A stretch of DNA of 31,725 nucleotides from the NCBI GenBank assembly GCA_030463445.1, contig JAQGFW010031470.1, forward strand, positions 1 to 31,725. The letters run 5' to 3'. This document shows, piece by piece, positions 22,575-30,954 of the stretch. Both the position numbers and the translations under genes were made by a program. How positions within the stretch are numbered: position 1 is the first letter of the stretch; each line of letters begins with the position of its first letter. A model generated the notes under the pieces. The model searched no databases. It was not told the DNA's origin and saw nothing but the letters and a program-made list of their open reading frames with translations. The DNA comes from Euplotes aediculatus (lineage: Eukaryota > Ciliophora > Spirotrichea > Euplotida > Euplotidae).

Positions 22575-25148
22575 ATGAACTGGCATACCAAATCAATAGA
22601 AACCGTTCTGGCAGAAATGAACAGTTCCGAGCAGGGCCTGGACAGTTCTGCTGTTGAACAGAAAAGAGCCGAAGCTGGCTGGAATCTATTGCTGGAGAAA
22701 AAAAAGAAACCGGCCTGGATACTGTTCCTGCATCAGTTCAATGATTTTATGATCCTGGTACTGATCGCTGCCGCAATCATCTCAGGAATTGCGGGTGATC
22801 TTACAGATACCATTATCATTCTGATTATTGTATTGCTGAATGCGATCATGGGATTTGTGCAGGAATACCGTGCAGAGAAAGCAATGGATGCCCTTAGCCA
22901 GCTCGCCACACCGCAGGCAACGGTCATCCGCAACCGAAAACCGGAAATCCTGTCCTCAAAAGAAATAGTTCCGGGCGATATTGTTGTTCTGGAAGCAGGC
23001 AACCTGGTGCCAGCAGATTTGCGCCTGATGGAAGTACACAGTTTGCGGATTGAAGAATCATCCCTCACCGGTGAATCGATTCCTGTAGATAAAACGCAGA
23101 GGGCACTGGAAGAAGCAGACAGCAGTTTGGGAGACCTGCTCAATATGGCCTATAAAGGCACACAGGTGAGTGCAGGCCGGGGACTGGGAATAGTGATTGC
23201 CACCGGTATGCAAACTGAAATTGGAAAAATTGCCGGTATGCTGCAAACCGGGGAAACACTAACCCCGTTGCAGAAACGCATGAATGAGTTCGGCAAGAAA
23301 CTTTCTTACCTCATCTTGCTCATCTGCGTGGCACTCTTCGTAGTAGGATTATTGCGTGGTGAAGAACCGGTTTCCATGCTGCTGGTAGCCATCTCCCTGG
23401 CAGTGGCGGCCATACCGGAAGCATTACCCGCGTTGATCACGATAGCATTGGCAAGAGGAGCCAAAAGACTGGTTGCAAAAAATGCCCTGATCCGTAAATT
23501 GCCGGCTGTAGAAACCCTGGGATCCGTAACCTTTATCTGCTCAGATAAAACCGGTACCCTTACCCAGAATAAAATGACCGTAGTGGAAATGGTTCCATAT
23601 AACGGTCAGGAAGAACCGAAATTGCCAGCCGGTTTACTTGAAACCTGTATGGCTGTTAACCATGATGTGAAAAAATCATCCGGAGATAAATGGATGGGCG
23701 ATCCTACGGAAATTGCGCTGGTTGAATATATTAACGAGAAAGAAGGCGAAACTGCTTATCAGCAACTGCAGGAAAGCCTGCCCCGGGTGGCAGAACTGCC
23801 TTTTGATTCCGACCGGAAATGTATGACCACGGTACATGCGTACAACGGGCAATTCCTGGTTATATCCAAGGGGGCCTCGGAATCCATTGCCCAGCGTATG
23901 GACGAATCCTATGATGCCCCCACCTGGCTCAAAGAAGCCAGCCGGATGGCAAAGGAGGGTAAACGGGTTATCGCTTATGCATACAAGTTAGCAGATCAGT
24001 TACCGGAACCATTTGACTATGATAAAGTCGAAACAGCATTGCATCCTGCAGGCATGGCGGGAATGATTGACCCACCACGGGAAGAAGTAAAAGATGCCAT
24101 CAAAGCCTGTAAAACAGCCGGTATACAGCCGGTAATGATTACAGGGGATCATCCTGAAACAGCCGCTGCCATCGCCAGAGAGATTGGTTTACTGGAAAAA
24201 GATGAACTGGTAATCAATGGAAGGGAACTGGCTGCCATGAATGCGGAGGAACTGGATCAGAAAGTGGAGCGGATCAAAGTGTATGCAAGAGTATCACCGG
24301 AACAGAAATTAAATATTGTACAATCATTACAGCGAAAAAAACATTTTGTAGCCATGACGGGTGATGGCGTGAATGATGCGCCTTCTTTAAAGTCATCTAA
24401 TATAGGTGTGGCCATGGGTATTACCGGAACCGATGTAAGTAAGGAAGCGGCCCACATGATTTTGCTGGATGATAATTTTACGACGATCGTAAAAGCAGTA
24501 AAGGAAGGCAGGCGCATTTATGATAATATCAGGAAGTTTGTCAAATACATTATGACCTGCAATGGGGCAGAAATCTGGACCATTTTTATGGCTCCCCTAC
24601 TGGGCATGCCCATCCCATTATTACCCATTCATATATTGTGGATCAACCTGGTAACGGATGGTTTACCCGGATTGGCACTGAGTGCTGAAAAAGCGGAGGA
24701 TGATATCATGAAACGTCCGCCACGCAGAACAGATGAAGGCCTGTTTTCTGAAGGGACCGGTTATCATATTGTTTGGGTCGGACTATTGATGGCGGTAGTA
24801 ACATTGGGTACACAGGCCTGGGCCATCCACACCAATCATGAAAACTGGCAGACCATGGTATTTACCGTATTGTCTTTGGCGCAGCTCGGGCATGTAATGG
24901 CCATCCGGAGTGATCATACGTTTATTTACAAGAAAGGAATTTTCTCCAACCCTTCACTTGCCATAGCAGTAATTGGAACTTTTATTATTCAGTTGGGCGT
25001 AATCTATCTGCCCTTCGCCAATAAAATTTTTAAAACGGCGCCGCTTAGTTTTACCGATCTGATGATCTGCATCGGAAGTGCTGCCATCATCTTTCATGCA
25101 GTAGAATTAGAGAAATGGATTCGCAACCGGTATTATCGTAAAAACTGA
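22575..25148 (+). CDS. P-type Ca2+-transporting ATPase (type II, SERCA/PMCA-like)
   Basis: An 857-residue ATP-driven cation pump. It has actuator motif TGES (165-168), phosphorylation motif CSDKTGTLT with Asp324, hinge GDGVNDAP (597-603), and an N-terminal cation ATPase region. Transport-site residues match the Ca2+ group: Glu282 in PEALP (helix 4), Asn663 and Glu666 (helix 5), and Asn691, Thr694 and Asp695 (helix 6). At the helix 8 position where SERCA has Glu908, this protein has Gln770, as in plasma-membrane type pumps, suggesting one Ca2+ ion per cycle. It follows the CaCA exchanger by 5 bases. Mn2+ transport is an alternative for this subfamily. Its last 16 bases overlap the convergent DUF819 gene. 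Confidence 0.95.
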   Translation: MNWHTKSIETVLAEMNSSEQGLDSSAVEQKRAEAGWNLLLEKKKKPAWILFLHQFNDFMILVLIAAAIISGIAGDLTDTIIILIIVLLNAIMGFVQEYRAEKAMDALSQLATPQATVIRNRKPEILSSKEIVPGDIVVLEAGNLVPADLRLMEVHSLRIEESSLTGESIPVDKTQRALEEADSSLGDLLNMAYKGTQVSAGRGLGIVIATGMQTEIGKIAGMLQTGETLTPLQKRMNEFGKKLSYLILLICVALFVVGLLRGEEPVSMLLVAISLAVAAIPEALPALITIALARGAKRLVAKNALIRKLPAVETLGSVTFICSDKTGTLTQNKMTVVEMVPYNGQEEPKLPAGLLETCMAVNHDVKKSSGDKWMGDPTEIALVEYINEKEGETAYQQLQESLPRVAELPFDSDRKCMTTVHAYNGQFLVISKGASESIAQRMDESYDAPTWLKEASRMAKEGKRVIAYAYKLADQLPEPFDYDKVETALHPAGMAGMIDPPREEVKDAIKACKTAGIQPVMITGDHPETAAAIAREIGLLEKDELVINGRELAAMNAEELDQKVERIKVYARVSPEQKLNIVQSLQRKKHFVAMTGDGVNDAPSLKSSNIGVAMGITGTDVSKEAAHMILLDDNFTTIVKAVKEGRRIYDNIRKFVKYIMTCNGAEIWTIFMAPLLGMPIPLLPIHILWINLVTDGLPGLALSAEKAEDDIMKRPPRRTDEGLFSEGTGYHIVWVGLLMAVVTLGTQAWAIHTNHENWQTMVFTVLSLAQLGHVMAIRSDHTFIYKKGIFSNPSLAIAVIGTFIIQLGVIYLPFANKIFKTAPLSFTDLMICIGSAAIIFHAVELEKWIRNRYYRKN

Positions 25149-26389
25149 AAAACCCATTGCATTAACAGACCTGTGATATAGGCGCCATAGGTTCCGACTG
25201 CATATCCTAACACAGCCAGCAATACCCCAACAGGTGCCAGGAATTTATTGAAGAAACCGGCCACAACTGGTGCAGAAGCAGCGCCTCCAATATTGGCCTG
25301 ACTGCCAACTGCAATAAAAAAATAAGGCGCTTTAATAATTCGGGCCGCGATCAGCAGTACCGTAATATGAATCAGCATCCAGATACTACCGGTCAGGAAA
25401 AAAACCGGACTGTTCACCAAAGCTTTCAGGTTCATATTCATGCCAATGGTGGCAACCAGGATGTATAGAAAAACTGTTCCGATATCAGATGCACCCGATT
25501 GTTCAAGCTTACGGAGTGGTGTAAACGAAGCAACCATGCCCAGGGTTGTAGCAATGATCACAATCCAGAAAAAACTGCTGGTTAAACTATAGCTGGCAGA
25601 TGCCGGATAGTTGGTGGCAAACCAGGGAGCAAGGAAATCGCCCCCAAGGTGCGAGATCGCAGTAAATGAAAACGCAATTCCCAACACCAGGATCCATGGA
25701 TTCACGCCCGATTTCATTTCGCCCTGTTCCAGTTTCATTTGCTCTACCCGCTGCTCCAATTCAACAATGGAACTATCATCGGCTTTTAGCCATTTATTAA
25801 TTCTTTTATTGCGGGTGATCCCAAAAAGCAGGATGCCTGTCCAGATATTTCCGATCAGCACATCCACTGCAATCATTTGTCCGAATAAGGATTTACCAGA
25901 ACCAAATACTTCCAGCATAGCGGCCTGGTTGGCTCCTCCCCCGATCCAGCTACCGGCAATGGTAGCCAGTCCGCGCCAGGTTTCCTCTCCTTCAAAATAG
26001 AGGGAATCAGGAAAAATCAAACCGGTAATCGCCATCGCAATTGGTCCGCCGATTATCACCCCAAGGGTACCGGCAAAAAAGATAACAATCGATTTGCCAC
26101 CCAAGCGGCGCAAACTTTTAATATCAATGCCAATCGTTAGCAAAACCAGGCTTGCAGGCAGGAGGTAACGCGAGGCCATCGGATAAAGGGCAGATTTTTC
26201 GCCGGAGATGACACCAAATGTATTGAGTAAAGCAGGAATAAAATAACAGAGCAGCAAGGCAGGAACCACGCTGTAAAATTTCTTAAAGAACCGGTTTTCC
26301 AGTTTGGAAGTGTAAAACACCATTGCCAGCAGGCCCATCAAAATGCCAAAAACAACCGCATCATTCTGGATCAAGGGATTTTGATTCAT
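25133..26389 (-). CDS. DUF819 family polytopic membrane protein
   Basis: A membrane protein of 418 residues with about 11-12 transmembrane helices and one hydrophilic cytoplasmic loop (about residues 196-230, charged, ELEQRVEQMKLEQGEMK). Two glycine-rich segments, GSWIGGGANQA (146-156) and GSQANIGGAASAP (362-374), occupy matching places in the two halves and look like a repeated re-entrant motif. That pattern suggests an inverted-repeat secondary transporter, but no substrate is known for the family. I take the ATG at 26389, 20 bases after the DUF1801 stop; a longer start at 26431 would overlap that gene. The stop lies inside the end of the convergent P-type ATPase gene (16-base overlap). Confidence 0.88.
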   Translation of the reverse strand: MNQNPLIQNDAVVFGILMGLLAMVFYTSKLENRFFKKFYSVVPALLLCYFIPALLNTFGVISGEKSALYPMASRYLLPASLVLLTIGIDIKSLRRLGGKSIVIFFAGTLGVIIGGPIAMAITGLIFPDSLYFEGEETWRGLATIAGSWIGGGANQAAMLEVFGSGKSLFGQMIAVDVLIGNIWTGILLFGITRNKRINKWLKADDSSIVELEQRVEQMKLEQGEMKSGVNPWILVLGIAFSFTAISHLGGDFLAPWFATNYPASASYSLTSSFFWIVIIATTLGMVASFTPLRKLEQSGASDIGTVFLYILVATIGMNMNLKALVNSPVFFLTGSIWMLIHITVLLIAARIIKAPYFFIAVGSQANIGGAASAPVVAGFFNKFLAPVGVLLAVLGYAVGTYGAYITGLLMQWVFQFLR

Positions 26390-26409
26390 GTAGGCTTTAC
26401 GTTTAGCTA

Positions 26410-26796
26410 TCAGGTTGTCAGCCTGATCCATTCATTGATTATCTGTTGAACTGTCTTTTTTTTCTGCATGATTTCAATCATGTCTGAAAACGTTAATAGT
26501 GCACGGTCTTCTGCAGCCCATTCGAGCAAGTTCCCTTTATCTGAACTGATTTTGCCTTTCAGTTTTCTGGCTTTAATTTTTACCCCGCAATGAAACACCA
26601 GGCGAAAATGTTTGGTACCGTGAAGATTGAAGGTAATTCTGTCTTCCCCATTAATGCAATAGCTGGGTGCATTCCATTTGATATGTTCCGTGAGCTGTTT
26701 GTTCGAGTCCAGAATAATCTCCCGCATTTCCAGGATTTCCTGTTTAAGCGGATGTTCAAGTTCATCCAGATAGGTTTGCAGATCGTTGGTTTTCAT
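26410..26796 (-). CDS. DUF1801 domain protein
   Basis: A 128-residue cytosolic protein made almost entirely of one DUF1801 domain (YdhG-like alpha-beta fold). Family marks are the helical start (YLDELEHPLKQEILEMREII), KWNAPSYCINGEDRITFNLHGTKHFRLVFHCG in the middle, and the C-terminal region with DRALLTFSDMIEIMQKK. The function is not established; some relatives are described as frataxin-like iron-binding proteins, but no such motif is certain here. It begins 37 bases after the four-PAS kinase stop and precedes the DUF819 gene by about 20 bases, so it may be cotranscribed with either. Confidence 0.9.
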   Translation of the reverse strand: MKTNDLQTYLDELEHPLKQEILEMREIILDSNKQLTEHIKWNAPSYCINGEDRITFNLHGTKHFRLVFHCGVKIKARKLKGKISSDKGNLLEWAAEDRALLTFSDMIEIMQKKKTVQQIINEWIRLTT

Positions 26797-26833
26797 ATCC
26801 GTTGAATTTTACGGAATGAAAGTACAGAATTTT

Positions 26834-29749
26834 TTATACGGATTTGCGAACTGTGAAATGAAAACAGCTCCCAGCTCCTTCCTGCGATTCCACCCAGATT
26901 CGGCCACCGTGTATGCCGGCAATTTTCTTGCAGGTGGCCAGTCCCATTCCCGTACCGCTGAATTTATCTTTCGAATGCAGGCGGCTGAATACCTGGAAAA
27001 TCTTCTCGTAATACTGGGCAGGAATCCCGATTCCATTGTCTTCCACACTGAATAACCAGGCATCCGACAGTTCCTTTCCGGAAATCCGGATGACTGGCAG
27101 GTGATCAGGTTCCTGGTATTTAATGCCGTTCATGATAAGATTCTGAAAAAGCAACTGGATGGCTGTTTTTTGTCCCACTATTTCCGGAAGCGGCCCCCAG
27201 CTTACAGTAGCTCCCTTTTCAGTAATCAGCGAATCATTTAAGGATAAGATATCCAGCAGCAAGGTTTCAGGATGGATTGTTTCAAAAGGCACCTGCTCAC
27301 TACCAACCCTGGCGTATTCCAGCAAATCGTTGATCAGCTGACCCATACGGTTTGAACCATTGATGGCAAAATCCACGTATTTATTGGCAGTAGGATCCAA
27401 TTGTGCCCCATACTTGGATTTTAGCAAGCTCATAAAATTACCCACCATGCGCAGCGGTTCTTTCAGATCATGCGCAGCAATAGAGGCAAACTGTTCCAGT
27501 TCTTCATTTTTTTGTTCCAACTGCTGGCGGGCCTGCACGATTTCATCAATCGGACGGCCTTCGGGAATGATGGCAACCACATTTCCGCCTGCATCCAGCA
27601 GAGGCTTCAAACTAAACAAGATGGTGATCAGCTGCTGATCCTTCCCCTGCACTTCCACCTCGTATACTATCATTTCACCGGCGGCAGCTTTTGCGATGGC
27701 CTGTTGTAAATTCCTTTGTGTTTGTTCATCTTTCTGCCACCAGTAACAGTCCCAGAATTTTTTTCCCTTTATCTCATCCAGTTGAATTCCCGCAAAATCA
27801 AGTGCCGTCTGGTTGGCTTCCAGCAGTTCTCCATCCACTTTCAGGAAACCGATGAACTGAAAGGTTGAATTAAAAATACCGCGGAATTTAGCTTCGTTAT
27901 CTGCAAGTAGCTGACGTATACTTCGCAATTGAGTTACATCTGTCATAGCAACCACTGCGCCTAATGGCTTACCTTCCCCATCCAGCACCCGGGTACCTGT
28001 TGCCAGAACGTCAATCATTTTGCCAGACTGATGACGGATGGATATTTCACTGATCACCTCCTCTCCTTTCCATGCCCGATACAAGGGAACCCGTTCTGTA
28101 CTAAGCGGTGTTTTCTGATCTGCTTCAAACAACTGGTAATACCGGCTCCATTCTTCAGCCGGCAGATTTTCTTCATTTACACCGTGCATATCACGGGTAG
28201 CTTTATTGAATAAAGTAAGTCGTCCTTCATTGTTGCAGACCACGATGCCTACATTAATGGTTTCCAATACGGCATCAATAAATGCTTTTTGTTCACGCAG
28301 GCGTAATTCGAGTTCTTTGGAACGTGAAATATCAAGATGGGTTCCAAACATCCAGAGCGGTTTTCCATCTTCTGTCCAGCTCATTACCTTACCTCTGTCG
28401 AGCACCCATACATAATGACCATCCCGGTGTTTCATCCGGCATTCACATTCATAAAAATCAGCTTCCCTGCTGAAGCAGGCCTGCAGGCGTTTATTGGATT
28501 CAGCCAGATCATCCGGATGCGTGAATTTCATCCAGGTTTCTATGCTAACCGGTTCCAGCTCCTCCAGCGTATAACTGATGATTTCAGCCCACACTTCATT
28601 GAAGCGGGTTTCTCCGGTTTGCACATTCCATTCCCAGGTACCGGCATGGGTACCATCGAGAATATTGGTAATCCGCGACTGTTGCTCCAACAGGGTTATT
28701 TGTGCATTTTTCCAGTCGGTAATATTTTCAATCTGACTGATGAAATATTTCGGTTTTCCATCACCGTCAGTAGCCATGGAAACACTGAGATTGATCCAGA
28801 TAATGCTGCCATCCTTATGGAAATAGCGCTTCTCCATGGAATAGGAATCAATGGTGCCGGCTACCATTCTGTTGACAAAATCAATATCTGTATTAAGGTC
28901 ATCCGGATGGGTAATATCCTGGAAACTCAGTGCTTTCAATTCCCGGGCGCTGTAGCCAAGCAGCTTACACAAACTGTTGTTTACTCTGCTGAATTTCCCA
29001 TCCAGACCAACCAGTGCCATACCAATCGAAGCATATTCAAAAGCGGAGCTGAACTCCTGCTGGCTGGCGCGGATGGCTGAATTGATCCGCATGGCCGATG
29101 CATTTCGTTCCTGCAGGTGATCCTGGTTTCGAATCGCGAAATAGGACCAGCTGAGCAAGCCGGTTACAACAATCAGCAGGATAATAAAACCTGCATTGTT
29201 CTGGTCAGAAAGCTGGTTAAGTTTTGCAGAAAGTTGTTCACTTCGGGAATAAAGTACCGTTTGCACGCTCACTAAATTTTCGTCCCAGCGCTCTGCCAGT
29301 GGAATATTTTTGGAGATGTATTCTTTTATTTTCTTATTGGCTTCATCTGATGGAAGAGTGGAGAAAATAAGCAGTTGCCGGTCCCAGTCATCAAACCGTT
29401 CCTGCGTAATTCGCTTAAGGGAATCAATCTTCACCATTAGGGAATCGCCCCGAAACTGATTGGAGATTTTTTTGGAAAGCGCAACAGCCTGTTGTTTCTG
29501 TTGCAGGTAGGAAGTGCGCATGCCTTCGGAACGAATAATCTGGTATCCTCTTTTATCGCGCAGGGCTTTTAGCTGGAGGGTATTCAGTTCCAGGAGCGCA
29601 TTGGACTTCTGTTCATTGGCAACCAATTGCCGGCCTAACTCCTGTTGACGCTGGACATTCCGGAAATACAATACAGATCCGATAATAATCAACAGCAACG
29701 ACAGAATCAGAACCAGGTAACCTTTTTGTTTCAGCACTACTATTTTCAT
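26834..29749 (-). CDS. Membrane histidine kinase with CHASE3 and four PAS domains
   Basis: A 971-residue sensor kinase. A transmembrane helix (10-29), a CHASE3-like helical extracytoplasmic domain (30-185), and a second transmembrane helix (187-206) are followed by PAS domains at about 235-345, 360-475, 490-605 and 615-735. The first two contain the PAS3-type HPDDL motif and an HKDG or HRDG strand. HisKA carries phosphoacceptor His760 in IAAHDLKEPLR. The HATPase region has FQNLIMNGIKY, EDNGIGIP (903-910), the F box IFQVFSRLH and GTGMGLA (932-938). It resembles bacteriophytochrome-like light or stress kinases in its catalytic half, but has no chromophore domain. There is no receiver domain and no response regulator gene nearby, so the partner is unknown. 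The 120-base spacer upstream includes the polypyrimidine tract. Confidence 0.94.
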   Translation of the reverse strand: MKIVVLKQKGYLVLILSLLLIIIGSVLYFRNVQRQQELGRQLVANEQKSNALLELNTLQLKALRDKRGYQIIRSEGMRTSYLQQKQQAVALSKKISNQFRGDSLMVKIDSLKRITQERFDDWDRQLLIFSTLPSDEANKKIKEYISKNIPLAERWDENLVSVQTVLYSRSEQLSAKLNQLSDQNNAGFIILLIVVTGLLSWSYFAIRNQDHLQERNASAMRINSAIRASQQEFSSAFEYASIGMALVGLDGKFSRVNNSLCKLLGYSARELKALSFQDITHPDDLNTDIDFVNRMVAGTIDSYSMEKRYFHKDGSIIWINLSVSMATDGDGKPKYFISQIENITDWKNAQITLLEQQSRITNILDGTHAGTWEWNVQTGETRFNEVWAEIISYTLEELEPVSIETWMKFTHPDDLAESNKRLQACFSREADFYECECRMKHRDGHYVWVLDRGKVMSWTEDGKPLWMFGTHLDISRSKELELRLREQKAFIDAVLETINVGIVVCNNEGRLTLFNKATRDMHGVNEENLPAEEWSRYYQLFEADQKTPLSTERVPLYRAWKGEEVISEISIRHQSGKMIDVLATGTRVLDGEGKPLGAVVAMTDVTQLRSIRQLLADNEAKFRGIFNSTFQFIGFLKVDGELLEANQTALDFAGIQLDEIKGKKFWDCYWWQKDEQTQRNLQQAIAKAAAGEMIVYEVEVQGKDQQLITILFSLKPLLDAGGNVVAIIPEGRPIDEIVQARQQLEQKNEELEQFASIAAHDLKEPLRMVGNFMSLLKSKYGAQLDPTANKYVDFAINGSNRMGQLINDLLEYARVGSEQVPFETIHPETLLLDILSLNDSLITEKGATVSWGPLPEIVGQKTAIQLLFQNLIMNGIKYQEPDHLPVIRISGKELSDAWLFSVEDNGIGIPAQYYEKIFQVFSRLHSKDKFSGTGMGLATCKKIAGIHGGRIWVESQEGAGSCFHFTVRKSV

Positions 29750-29814
29750 ACGGCCTTATCCAACAACGAATTTGCGGAATTTAAATTTTTCCGGGTAGAT
29801 TTTATCGAAATTTA

Positions 29815-29882
29815 TTTTCTCCCTCTTCCCTCTTCCCTCCTCCCCCCTCCATTCTCCCTTCTTCCATTCTCACTTTCTTCTC
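29815..29882. repeat. Polypyrimidine/polypurine tract with 7-base tandem units
   Basis: On the plus strand 65 of 68 bases are C or T, including 36 in a row at 29815-29850. It contains tandem CCCTCTT units (29821-29827, 29828-29834) followed by two imperfect copies (CCCTCCT, CCCCCCT). It spans the end of the LacI gene (last codons and stop) and the first bases of its 3' spacer. Transcripts of the minus strand would carry the purine-rich version. Confidence 0.8.
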
Positions 29883-30901
29883 GACGATTCCCGAATAATC
29901 AAATCTGCCCGCAAGGAAATCGCATCGGTCATATAGATATCAATTACCCCCTTCAGGTGATTGATCAGGTTCCTGGCGGCCATTTGCCCGATATTATACC
30001 CGGAATAATCGACCGTAGTGAGATTGGGCTCAATCACCAGGCTGATGGGGTCATTATTAAACCCCGCAAACGCGATCTGCTGGGGAATTTTAATGCCGGC
30101 AGCCTTCAGTTTCAGCATGCAAAACACCGCGGCGGTATCATTGGCAGAGAAGACTGCATCCGGACGTTTATCCGGTGGCTGGGAAAGAATCCATTCAGCC
30201 GCCTGGCTACCCGCTTCACTGGAAAGATTACTTACCTGGTGGAATTTGGCAGGCAGGGGCAGGTCGAACTCTTTCAGGGCATCTTTGAAACCCCTGAGAC
30301 GATCACTGTACACATTTCGCAGCAGGTTGCCGCCCAGGTGCATGATCCGGGTGCAACCCTGTTCTATCAAATGCCGGGTGACCTGGTAAGCTGCCGTATA
30401 ATTGTCGATCAACACCGAACTGCTGTCGGGATGATGGGCCACCCGGTCAAAAAACACCACCGGAATGCGGCGATTGAAAAAGGGCTCAAAATGCTCCAGG
30501 TTTTCCGTGTTGGCAGCGAGTGAAACCAGGAGTCCGTCTACCCGGTTGGTAAACATATTCTGCGCATTCAGTTTTTCCTTTTCCACATCCTCCAGTGACT
30601 GGGAAATGATGAGCCGGTAGCCTTCCTTACTGGCCACATCTTCCATACCCGCCAGCGCGGCGGATACAAAATGACTGTTGAGGCGGGGGGAAAGAACGCC
30701 AAGCGTTAAACTCTGTTTGCTGCGCAGGTTGCTGGCAAAGGTATTGGAGCGATAACCCAGTGCCTTGGCGGCCTCCTGAATTTTTTTGCGGGTATTTTTA
30801 TTGATCAGCGTGCTGCCTTTCAGTCCCCGGCTAACCGTGGCTGCTGAAAGATTCAGGTGTTTGGCGATATCGTAAATCGTGACTTCTTTATCTTCTGCCA
30901 T
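29870..30901 (-). CDS. LacI-family transcriptional regulator
   Basis: A complete 343-residue repressor from the ATG at 30901 (MAEDKEVTIYDIAKHLNLS); a GTG 33 bases upstream would add an unlikely proline-rich leader. The DNA-binding helix-turn-helix is at about residues 8-28 (TIYDIAKHLNLSAATVSRGL), with a hinge helix ending GYRSNTFASNLRSKQ. The effector domain follows (LGVLSPRLNSHF, VDGLLVSLA, VVFFDRV, PDAVFSANDTAAVF, IAFAGFNNDP). It resembles the truncated LacI protein at the left edge. The gene lies 46 bases after the stop of the partial aldehyde dehydrogenase on the same strand, so it may control that dehydrogenase and the genes beyond the window edge. The ligand is presumably a sugar or sugar acid, inferred from family only. 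Confidence 0.95.
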   Translation of the reverse strand: MAEDKEVTIYDIAKHLNLSAATVSRGLKGSTLINKNTRKKIQEAAKALGYRSNTFASNLRSKQSLTLGVLSPRLNSHFVSAALAGMEDVASKEGYRLIISQSLEDVEKEKLNAQNMFTNRVDGLLVSLAANTENLEHFEPFFNRRIPVVFFDRVAHHPDSSSVLIDNYTAAYQVTRHLIEQGCTRIMHLGGNLLRNVYSDRLRGFKDALKEFDLPLPAKFHQVSNLSSEAGSQAAEWILSQPPDKRPDAVFSANDTAAVFCMLKLKAAGIKIPQQIAFAGFNNDPISLVIEPNLTTVDYSGYNIGQMAARNLINHLKGVIDIYMTDAISLRADLIIRESSRRK

Positions 30902-30939
30902 GGTTGCGGATCCGGTGATGGGAGCCGGAGGCACAAAGA

Positions 30940-30954
30940 AAAGTAAATTACTTT
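30940..30954. promoter_or_regulatory. 15-base palindrome AAAGTAA-A-TTACTTT in front of LacI gene
   Basis: A perfect odd-length palindrome with 7-base arms lies 39 bases before the LacI ATG and overlaps the stop codon of the aldehyde dehydrogenase. It could be an autoregulatory operator, although LacI operators usually have an even centre (CG). It also has no stable GC stem, so it is not a terminator. Confidence 0.35.

Noticed and set aside
26800-26830. TCCGT/ACGGA hairpin between the DUF1801 and four-PAS kinase genes as a terminator
   Set aside because: The stem is only five base pairs and is not followed by a T-tract on the minus strand, so it does not qualify as a terminator.
28337-29080. 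247-codon open frame antisense to the four-PAS kinase
   Set aside because: The minus-strand kinase is complete with clear PAS motifs here; the antisense frame shows no domain and is a by-product of codon use.
29815-29882. Short CRISPR-like or minisatellite array
   Set aside because: Units are only 7 bases, directly adjacent and without spacers, so it is not CRISPR; it is a simple biased tract.
29645-30523. 292-codon plus-strand open frame across the kinase start, the polypyrimidine tract and LacI
   Set aside because: It lies opposite two well-supported genes, and part of it translates the pyrimidine tract into a low-complexity Ser/Leu/Pro run. No protein family is visible.
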